Source of the DNA: JAKFWI01 sp035549875 | GTDB taxonomy: Bacteria > Pseudomonadota > Alphaproteobacteria > Caulobacterales > Aquidulcibacteraceae | Assembly (NCBI GenBank): GCA_035549875.1 | Contig: DASZPV010000066.1 | Span: 1 to 64,000 of the forward strand | Length of the DNA stretch: 64,000 nt | Direction: 5' to 3' | Part shown: piece after piece, positions 58,039-64,000 of the stretch | How the letters are laid out: every line of letters begins with the position of its first letter | Numbering within the stretch: the first letter of the stretch is position 1 | Position numbers and translations under genes: made by a program | Notes under the pieces: model-generated | What the model was told of the DNA's origin: nothing | What the model saw: only the letters and a program-made list of their open reading frames with translations | Database searches by the model: none

Positions 58039-58896
58039 TCAACCTTTCAAGCGCGCGATCAGGCTCGACGTGTCCCAGCGTCCCCCGCCCATGGCCTGAA
58101 TCTCTGCGTAAAAGCTATCGACGAGCGCCGTCACCGGCAGATCGGCGCCGTTGGCTTTAGCCGCGTCAGCGATCAGACCCAGGTCCTTGCGCATCCAATC
58201 GACGGCGAAGCCGAAGTCGAACTTGCCATCAACCATGGTCTTCCAGCGATTTTCCATTTGCCATGACTGTGCAGCGCCCTTTGAAATCGCCGCTATAACG
58301 CGCTCGATATCAAGGTCGGCGCGCTGCGCAAAATGCAGCCCTTCGGCCAGCCCCTGCACCAATCCCGCGATGCATATCTGATTGACCATTTTCGCGAGTT
58401 GACCCGCGCCTGAGGGCCCGATCAGCGTCGCGCTCGCCGCGTAAGCCTTCATCACGGGTGAGGCGCGCTCGAAGGCTTCGTTTTCGCCGCCGGCCATAAC
58501 AGTCAATCGTCCGTTCTGGGCGCCGGCGGTGCCGCCGGAAACCGGCGCGTCCAGAAACGAAATACCCTGCCCCTTGGCGCTCTCCGCCAGGCGCCGCGCC
58601 AAGGTCGCGGACGCTGTCGTATGGTCGATGAATATGCCACCCCGGGCCATCGCCGGCGCGGCGGCGGCGAACACTTCATCCACGTCCCGATCGTTGCCTA
58701 CGCAGGAGATGACGAATTCGCAGCCCTCCGCGGCGCCGGCCGCGCTCGTTACCGCGTTGCCGGTATGCTCGCGCGCCCATGCGAAGCTCTTTTCCGGGGA
58801 GCGGTTGTAAACGCGCACATTGTGGCCAGCGCGCGCCAAATGTCCCGCCATCGGATAGCCCATCGCGCCCAATCCGAGAAAAGCTACCTCAGCCAT
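58039..58896 (-). CDS. 3-hydroxyisobutyrate dehydrogenase-like NAD(P)-dependent dehydrogenase
   Basis: A 285-residue beta-hydroxyacid dehydrogenase. It has the NAD-binding FLGLGAMGYPMAGHLARAGH, the substrate loop DAPVSGGTAGAQNG and the catalytic Lys in GQLAKMVNQ. Family members oxidise 3-hydroxyisobutyrate (valine catabolism), tartronate semialdehyde or other small hydroxyacids; the substrate is not certain. The ATG at 58896 has AAGGGGAG upstream; a TTG one codon before is an alternative. Confidence 0.87.
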   Translation of the reverse strand: MAEVAFLGLGAMGYPMAGHLARAGHNVRVYNRSPEKSFAWAREHTGNAVTSAAGAAEGCEFVISCVGNDRDVDEVFAAAAPAMARGGIFIDHTTASATLARRLAESAKGQGISFLDAPVSGGTAGAQNGRLTVMAGGENEAFERASPVMKAYAASATLIGPSGAGQLAKMVNQICIAGLVQGLAEGLHFAQRADLDIERVIAAISKGAAQSWQMENRWKTMVDGKFDFGFAVDWMRKDLGLIADAAKANGADLPVTALVDSFYAEIQAMGGGRWDTSSLIARLKG

Positions 58897-58935
58897 CAAC
58901 TCCCCTTCCCATGGTTTATCGAGCTTTATCGCGCC

Positions 58936-59439
58936 TTAGCGTGTCGCTGCAACGCCATAACGGCCGCGAAAATAAGTTAGCGCGTCGCCGACGAATGCAT
59001 CGAAGCCCTGCACCTCGCCGACAATCAGAATGTGATCGCCGACGTGATGGCGCGCCACGGTGCGGCAATCGAATCGCGCCAAGGCCTCGGCCATCACCGG
59101 CGCCGCAGAATCGCCGGTCTGGCGGGTCCCGCGATAGACCTCATGGTCCTCCGCCGGCACGGCGCGGTGGGCGGCAAATCGCGAGGACAAGCCCTCCTGA
59201 TCGGCGCGCAGGATCGAAACGCCCCAGTCAAGCGCACCAGCGAACACCGCATACCGGTCTGAGCCGTGATCGAGCGACCACATGACCAGGCGAGGCGTCA
59301 GGGACACTGAGACGAACGAATTGACCGTGATCGCCCAAGCCCCCGCCTCGGCCGCCTCCGCGGTTATCAGCGCCACGCCGGTCGGAAAGCAGCCCAGCGC
59401 GCGGCGATAGGCCATCCCCTGCTCGATATCCCCGTCCAT
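58936..59439 (-). CDS. Flavin reductase family protein
   Basis: A 167-residue FMN-binding split-barrel protein with the family features ALGCFPTGVALITAE, AITVNSFVSVSLTPRLVMWSLDHGS and RFDCRTVARHHVGDHILIVGEV. Such enzymes reduce free FMN or FAD with NAD(P)H for a separate oxygenase component. No obvious two-component oxygenase partner is in the window, apart possibly from the distant monooxygenase at 39.5-40.7 kb, which has its own FAD domain. It is 39 bp upstream of the dehydrogenase on the same strand. Confidence 0.85.
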   Translation of the reverse strand: MDGDIEQGMAYRRALGCFPTGVALITAEAAEAGAWAITVNSFVSVSLTPRLVMWSLDHGSDRYAVFAGALDWGVSILRADQEGLSSRFAAHRAVPAEDHEVYRGTRQTGDSAAPVMAEALARFDCRTVARHHVGDHILIVGEVQGFDAFVGDALTYFRGRYGVAATR

Positions 59440-59508
59440 GCTTACCCGTCTTTAACGGCCGTGGGGCCAAGGTTTGTAACTTGATGTCCAGAAAGGACGC
59501 CTTTTCGC

Positions 59509-60408
59509 ATGGCCGCCGGCGCAAAGTCCAATCAGCCCACGATCATCATCAAGAAGATCAAGAAGGGCGGCGGGGGCGGCCATCACGGCGGCGCCTGGAA
59601 GGTCGCCTACGCCGACTTCGTGACGGCCATGATGGCGTTCTTCCTTCTCATGTGGCTGATCAACACCACCACGCCGGAGCAGAAGCGCGGCATCGCCGAC
59701 TATTTCGCGCCGGCCTCTGTCTCCCAGACGACCAGCGGTTCGGGCGGCATGCTGGCCGGCAAGGCGCTTTCCGCAGAGGGGGTGCGCGCCGACAAGGGCT
59801 CGCCGGTCATCGACAGCGCCGGCCAGGGCGTCGGCAGCAGCGACAGTCCCGATTCCAAGGATAGCCAGGCGGGCAAGGACGACGCGGCCGAGAAGGCCAA
59901 GGAGGCCGCCCAGAACGCTGAATTCGAGAAGGCGGAAATGTCGATTCGTCAGGCGATGCAGGACATGCCGGAGATCGCTGAACTTTCCAAACAGGTGATC
60001 ATGGAGATCACGCCGGAAGGCCTTCGAATCCAGATCATCGATCAAGACGGCCGCTCCATGTTCCCGCCTGGCGATGCGCGCCCCTATGAGCGCACCGCGC
60101 GGCTGCTGGCGGCAATCAGCGGCATTATCGCGGAGCTGCCCAACCGGCTGGCCATCAGCGGACACACCGATGGCAGCCCGCCGGCCCGTCCGGGGCAGTC
60201 TAACTGGGAATTGTCAGCCGACCGCGCCAATGCTTCCCGCCGTGTGCTGCAAGCCAGCGGCATTCCGAACGGCCGGATTTCGTCTGTCGCGGGAAAAGCC
60301 GATTCGGAGCCGCTCTTTCCGGATGATCCGACTTTGCCTGGAAACCGTCGCGTTTCCATCACGCTGCTGCGGGAAGCTCCGGTCCTGCCGCCCGGCCATT
60401 CGCTCTGA
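59509..60408 (+). CDS. motB: Flagellar motor stator protein MotB
   Basis: A 299-residue protein. The lysine-rich N-terminus and glycine/histidine-rich segment precede a single membrane helix KVAYADFVTAMMAFFLLMWLINTT with proton-channel Asp36 in YADF. A low-complexity linker and an OmpA-like peptidoglycan-binding domain (about 165-290, AISGHTDGSPPA...ELSADRANASRRVL) follow. With MotA it forms the proton-driven stator. AAAGGA is 11 bases upstream of the ATG. motA is not in the window, which is common in Caulobacterales where motA and motB are apart. Confidence 0.93.
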   Translation: MAAGAKSNQPTIIIKKIKKGGGGGHHGGAWKVAYADFVTAMMAFFLLMWLINTTTPEQKRGIADYFAPASVSQTTSGSGGMLAGKALSAEGVRADKGSPVIDSAGQGVGSSDSPDSKDSQAGKDDAAEKAKEAAQNAEFEKAEMSIRQAMQDMPEIAELSKQVIMEITPEGLRIQIIDQDGRSMFPPGDARPYERTARLLAAISGIIAELPNRLAISGHTDGSPPARPGQSNWELSADRANASRRVLQASGIPNGRISSVAGKADSEPLFPDDPTLPGNRRVSITLLREAPVLPPGHSL

Positions 60409-60478
60409 GCGTTCGGGCCTTGACGCCCGGCCCGTCCATGCGACCATCGCCGAAAGCCAAGCGAGAAGAGCCGATTCC

Positions 60479-61237
60479 GTGACGCGTCAATTTTCAACAA
60501 AGCAGCTACGCTTTTACCTGACGACGCCTTCGGCTTGTCCGTATTTGCCGGGCCGCGAGGAGCGGAAGGTCTTCACCAGCCTCGAAGGCGGCGAGGCCCT
60601 GGCGCTCAACGAAACGCTGACCCACGCCGGCTTCCGCCGCTCGCAAAACATTGCTTACCGGCCCGCCTGTGAAGGCTGCAATAGCTGTATTTCAGCGCGC
60701 ATCCCGACACGGGCTTTCCAGGAATCCCGGTCGTGGCGCAAGGTGATCGCCCGCAACGCCGATCTGCATCGCCAAAGGCGCCCCGCCGAAGCGACCGAGG
60801 AGCAATTCTGGCTGCTGCGCCGCTACCTCAACCACCGCCACGCCGAAGGCGGCATGGCCGACATGACGCTGCTCGATTATGCGGCGATGGTCGAGGAAAC
60901 CGCCGTGCACACCCACATGGTGGAGTACCGCTATACCAAGGGGCCAGACCGCGACGAACTGGCCGGCGCCGCGATCGTCGATCTCCTGCGCGATGGGCTT
61001 AGCCTTGTTTATTCCTTCTTCGATCCGCGCGACGAGCGCCGGTCGCTCGGGGCCTACATCATCCTCGACCACGTGCGGCAGGCGCAAGCCGCCGGCCTTG
61101 ACTACGTCTATCTCGGATATTGGGTGCCCGGCAGCGACAAGATGGGCTACAAATCCCGCTTCCGCCCTCTGGAACTGCTTCGCGGCGGAGAATGGGCGCC
61201 GTTCGATGAAACTGTTTACGGCAACGCTACCGACTAG
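60479..61237 (+). CDS. bpt: Aspartate/glutamate leucyltransferase Bpt
   Basis: A 252-residue N-end-rule aminoacyl-tRNA protein transferase of the ATE type. It begins TRQFSTKQLRFYLTTPSACPYLPGREERKVF, contains the CEGCNSC cluster and ends with a C-terminal GNAT-like part (YLGYWVPGSDKMGYKSRFRPLELL). Bpt adds leucine from tRNA to proteins with N-terminal Asp or Glu, marking them for ClpAP through ClpS. The GTG at 60479 (VTRQF) is the start, with GAGAAGAG upstream; the open frame continues into motB but without similarity. Convergent with the M48 protease gene, overlapping by 4 bp. Confidence 0.93.
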   Translation: MTRQFSTKQLRFYLTTPSACPYLPGREERKVFTSLEGGEALALNETLTHAGFRRSQNIAYRPACEGCNSCISARIPTRAFQESRSWRKVIARNADLHRQRRPAEATEEQFWLLRRYLNHRHAEGGMADMTLLDYAAMVEETAVHTHMVEYRYTKGPDRDELAGAAIVDLLRDGLSLVYSFFDPRDERRSLGAYIILDHVRQAQAAGLDYVYLGYWVPGSDKMGYKSRFRPLELLRGGEWAPFDETVYGNATD

Positions 61238-62307
61238 GCCTGCGCAGGCGCCGGCGCGCCCCACGGGCCGGATTTGACCGGCGGCTCGCCCGGCGGAATG
61301 TCGCGGCCGCCCGCATAGCGCACCAGCGCCTCAATTCGTTTCTCGATCGGCGGATGCGTCGCGAACAGGCCGGCGAAATGGGCGCTGTCGTTCTCGATGA
61401 ACATTTCGCGCACCTCGCCCGGCGCGCGCGGAATATCGGCGTGACCGGAAATCTTGCGCAACGCCGAAATCAGCGCGTCCGGGTTCTTGGTCAATTCCAC
61501 GGCGCCGGCGTCGGCGAGGAATTCCCGCCGACGCGACAGCGAGAAGCGGATGACCATGGCCAGCGCATAGGCCAAGGCAATCAGCACCAGCGCGACGACG
61601 ATCGCCGGGACGAACCCGCCGCCGCCCTTGCCGGAATCCGACGAGCTTGAAGAAGACCGCGACGAGCTTGACGAAGAGCGCCGCCCAACCGAAACGCCGC
61701 TGTTCATGATCCCGCGAAACACGATCTCGGCGACGAACGAAAAAATGCCTACGAAGATCACCGCGATCACCAGCATCCGCACGTCCGCATTGCGCACATG
61801 CGTCAGTTCATGCGCCAGCACGGCTTCCAGTTCTTCCTTGGTCAGCGTCTCCACGAGGCCGGACGTTACCGTCACGGTGTAATGGCCTTCGCGAATGCCG
61901 CTGGCGAAGGCGTTGAGCGCCGGCGTGTCGATGATGCGCAGGCCCGGCGTTGTGATGCCCCGCGAGATGCAGAGGTTCTCCAGCGCGTTGTAAAGCTCAG
62001 GCTGCTCCTTGCGCTCGACCTTTCGCCCCCCGACCGCCAGATCGATAATCGTCTGGTGAAAGAAATACGCCAGCGTGAACCACACGCCGGCGCCAATCAG
62101 CGCGAATGGCCAGGCGCGCGCCATCTCATGCGCCGCCCAGATAAAGGGCCCGCCAAGACTGTCTCCCTCCGCAAACCCGCCTAGCCCCGCAAACAGCAGG
62201 AACAGGCCATACGTCAGCAGCAGCAGCAAAACCGGGAACCCAGCCAGCAGCAGCAGGGATTTGAGATTATTGTTCCAGATATGGGTCGCAAGGCCGTAGG
62301 CGGGCAT
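61234..62307 (-). CDS. M48 family membrane metalloprotease (HtpX-like)
   Basis: A 357-residue integral membrane protease. Membrane segments lie near residues 18-42 and 70-88, with more around 175-200 and 225-255. The zinc site HExxH is His166-Glu167...His170 in LAHELTH, and a downstream Glu in REFLADAGAVELT is the likely third ligand. An unusual serine-rich stretch (about 212-226) is followed by glycines. It probably degrades damaged membrane proteins. LemA, encoded 10 bp upstream, is a frequent partner of M48 proteases. Confidence 0.9.
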   Translation of the reverse strand: MPAYGLATHIWNNNLKSLLLLAGFPVLLLLLTYGLFLLFAGLGGFAEGDSLGGPFIWAAHEMARAWPFALIGAGVWFTLAYFFHQTIIDLAVGGRKVERKEQPELYNALENLCISRGITTPGLRIIDTPALNAFASGIREGHYTVTVTSGLVETLTKEELEAVLAHELTHVRNADVRMLVIAVIFVGIFSFVAEIVFRGIMNSGVSVGRRSSSSSSRSSSSSSDSGKGGGGFVPAIVVALVLIALAYALAMVIRFSLSRRREFLADAGAVELTKNPDALISALRKISGHADIPRAPGEVREMFIENDSAHFAGLFATHPPIEKRIEALVRYAGGRDIPPGEPPVKSGPWGAPAPAQA

Positions 62308-62317
62308 CAGGCCAGGG

Positions 62318-62884
62318 TCACGCTCCGAACTTTACCTGCGGCGCTGTATTCAGCGCTGCGCGCTCCTCGCCGACATCGAAGAACTGCCGCTGCGCGAAGC
62401 CAAGTGCGCCAGCAAACAGGCTCGCCGGGAATTGCTGGATGCCCGTGTTGTACTCGTTCACCGCATTGTTGAAGAACCGGCGCGAGGCCGCGATCTTGTT
62501 TTCGATGTCGCTGAGTTCGCTCTGCAATTGCTGAAAGTTCTGGTTGGCTTTCAAATCCGGATACGCTTCGGACAAGGCGATCAACTTGCCGAGTGCCGCC
62601 GATAGCACGCCCTCGGCGGCGCCTTGCGCCTGGACGCCGGTGGCGGCATTGGCCGCGTTGCGCGCGTTGATCACGGCTTCCAGCGTGCCGCGCTCATGGC
62701 TGGCGTAACCCTTCACCGTCTCGACCAGATTCGGAACAAGGTCGTGCCGCTGCTTCAACTGCACGTCTATGTCGGCGAACGCCTGATTCGCGCGCTGCCG
62801 GAGAGCCACCAGCCGGTTGTAGACCATCACGCCGAACAGCAGTAGTACGACGACGACGATCAGAAGGATCAATCCAGTAGACAT
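62318..62884 (-). CDS. LemA family protein
   Basis: A 188-residue protein with one N-terminal membrane helix (LILLIVVVVLLLFGVMVYNR) and the conserved LemA helical domain (LVALRQRANQAFADIDVQLKQRHDLVPNLVETVKGYASHE, ending QQFPASLFAGALGF). Function is unknown; it often co-occurs with M48 proteases, and the spacing of 10 bp to the HtpX-like gene here indicates one operon. Confidence 0.93.
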   Translation of the reverse strand: MSTGLILLIVVVVLLLFGVMVYNRLVALRQRANQAFADIDVQLKQRHDLVPNLVETVKGYASHERGTLEAVINARNAANAATGVQAQGAAEGVLSAALGKLIALSEAYPDLKANQNFQQLQSELSDIENKIAASRRFFNNAVNEYNTGIQQFPASLFAGALGFAQRQFFDVGEERAALNTAPQVKFGA

Positions 62885-62956
62885 CCGCGCGCCTTTCCTT
62901 GTTCGGCGAACAGTGTAAGCGGATTTGCGTGGCGATCAAATAACGAAGAAATTTCT

Positions 62957-64000
62957 CTAATCGCCGCGGAATTTTCCGGAGCGCGAAAATCCCTTCGGCG
63001 CCATCAGACCCGCTTGCGCACGCTTGCCAATCCAGTCCTTCCAGTCCGGCACCGTGCGGACGCGGCCGGCGGCATCGACCCACGACAGGCCGTCGGCCTT
63101 GGCGAACACGATCGCGTCCGCCAGTCCGCCATCCTTGTAGGCTTGCAGCTTCACGCCCTTGCCGCGCGGCATTTCCGGCAGATCCGCCAGCGGGAAGATC
63201 AGCAGCTTGCGGTTTTTGCCGATGGCCGCGACCATGTCGCCCTCGACCATCGCCGCCACCAGCGCCCTTTCCTTTGAATCGACGCTCAGCACCTGCTTGC
63301 CGCCACGTTTGGAGGCCAGCAGGTCTTCCTCGTTGACGATGAAGCCGTAACCGTTGGCGCCGGCGAGCAGGCGCTTGGCGCCTTCCTGGTATTTGAACAG
63401 CGCGATCGCCTCATCGTCGTCGCCGAGTTCGATCAACAGGCGGATCGGCTCGCCGGTGCCCCTCCCGCCAGGCAATTTGTCCACGCCCAAAGTGAACGCG
63501 CGCCCGTCCGAAGCCATAAGCAGCAATTTGTCGGTTGTTTCGCATTTCACCGCGAACGCAAGACCGTCGCCCTCCTTGAACTTGACCGCGTCGGCGTCGT
63601 CTACATGGCCTTTGAGCGCGCGAATCCAGCCCTTTTCCGAAAGCACCACCGTCACAGGTTCACGCGTCACGAACGCTTCGACATCTATGTCGACCGCAGT
63701 CGGCGCCGCAGTCAGCACGGACCGGCGCCGTCCCCACGCGGTGTTGGCGCCGAATATCTCGCGCGTCTTCTTCAGCGCGTCGCACACCGCGCGCCACTGC
63801 TTCTTCTCGTCCTCTACGAGTTCCTGAAGCTGTTTCTGCTCCTCGCGCAGAGCCTTATCCTCGGCGCGGATCTCCATTTCTTCAAGCTTGCGCAACTGGC
63901 GCAGGCGCGTGTTCAAGATTGCCTCGGCCTGCACGTCGCTAAGTTTGAACCGCGCGATCAGTTTCGGCTTTGGCTCGTCCTCGCGGCGGATAATGCGGAT
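62957..64000 (-). CDS. parC: DNA topoisomerase IV subunit A (C-terminal part; 5' end outside window)
   Basis: The frame has no start within the window; about 347 C-terminal residues are visible. It opens with LSDVQAEAILNTRLRQLRKLEEMEIRAEDKALREE, the coiled-coil end of the ParC/GyrA breakage-reunion domain. The C-terminal beta-pinwheel follows, with repeats such as KRGGKQVLSVDSKERALVAAM and PRGKGVKLQAYKDGGLADAIVF. ParC rather than GyrA is chosen because the GyrA box (QRRGGKG) is absent and the pinwheel is short. ParC and ParE decatenate daughter chromosomes. The catalytic Tyr lies outside. Confidence 0.92.
   Translation of the reverse strand: MRIIRREDEPKPKLIARFKLSDVQAEAILNTRLRQLRKLEEMEIRAEDKALREEQKQLQELVEDEKKQWRAVCDALKKTREIFGANTAWGRRRSVLTAAPTAVDIDVEAFVTREPVTVVLSEKGWIRALKGHVDDADAVKFKEGDGLAFAVKCETTDKLLLMASDGRAFTLGVDKLPGGRGTGEPIRLLIELGDDDEAIALFKYQEGAKRLLAGANGYGFIVNEEDLLASKRGGKQVLSVDSKERALVAAMVEGDMVAAIGKNRKLLIFPLADLPEMPRGKGVKLQAYKDGGLADAIVFAKADGLSWVDAAGRVRTVPDWKDWIGKRAQAGLMAPKGFSRSGKFRGD

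Noticed and set aside
1..64000. Repeated 8-mer GGCGCGCC through the window
   Set aside because: Roughly a dozen copies were noted by eye against about six expected by base composition alone. Many lie in coding DNA in GC-rich codons, with no regular spacing.
1..64000. Mobile elements, prophage, CRISPR arrays, toxin-antitoxin pairs
   Set aside because: No transposase, integrase, phage structural gene, direct-repeat array or small overlapping toxin-antitoxin pair was seen; both tRNA 3' ends lack an adjacent integrase.

Overview
The window is about 64 kb of a GC-rich (low-to-mid 60s % by eye) chromosome from an alphaproteobacterium, most likely Caulobacterales-like. Pointers are the PhyR-NepR-EcfG general stress module, an Irr-type iron regulator with iron-control-element (ICE) boxes, a NDUFS4-like complex I protein, HisZ with a Caulobacter-like HisG, a PodJ-like coiled-coil/Sel1 protein, the leucyl-transferase Bpt and a COG1360-type MotB. 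It reads as core chromosome: no insertion sequence, prophage, rRNA or CRISPR array was seen. Two tRNAs (Arg-TCT, Leu-TAG) are present.

Layout. 1-10 kb is a protein-quality-control block: a partial MarC, two small heat-shock proteins and an HtrA protease on +, then HU, Lon, ClpX, ClpP and trigger factor on -. 10-13 kb holds the EF-P lysylation genes epmB/epmA, divergent from efp. 12.7-16.3 kb is the general stress response locus: a possible EcfG-driven small RNA, an HWE/HisKA_2 kinase, EcfG, NepR and divergent PhyR. 16-30 kb has an Atm1-like ABC exporter, a LOG-family enzyme, GltX, an unrecognised conserved protein, a MATE pump, the overlapping hisS-hisZ-hisG operon, a redoxin plus DsbD pair, and SapC. 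30-40 kb has a MaoC hydratase, a DUF885 lipoprotein with a broken metal motif, a VWA lipoprotein, a GIY-YIG-like protein, a Zur-like regulator, ExoD, two lipoproteins and an orphan cytosine methyltransferase-Vsr-FAD monooxygenase operon. 40-43.7 kb is an iron/peroxide module (DUF3501, Fe-S protein, rubrerythrin, Irr). 43.7-49.5 kb is a fatty-acid oxidation operon (MerR regulator, acyl-CoA dehydrogenase, thiolase, FadJ). 49.7-64 kb has the PodJ-like protein, an XRE regulator, two receiver proteins, KatG, a dehydrogenase, a flavin reductase, MotB, Bpt, an M48 protease, LemA and the C-terminal part of ParC.

Two regulatory circuits stand out. First, three ICE-like inverted repeats (TTAGAA-N3-TTCTAA or one mismatch) lie upstream of rubrerythrin, irr and katG. 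At rubrerythrin and katG the box ends exactly 5 bp upstream of a TTGAC-type -35. At irr it fills the -35/-10 spacer of an apparently leaderless promoter. This suggests Irr activates the two peroxide-defence genes and represses itself. Second, an EcfG-type promoter (GGAAC-N16-CGTT) between efp and the stress kinase faces a gene-less segment ending in a strong hairpin, a good candidate for a stress-induced small RNA.

All calls are from reading the sequence and family knowledge. No database search was run.
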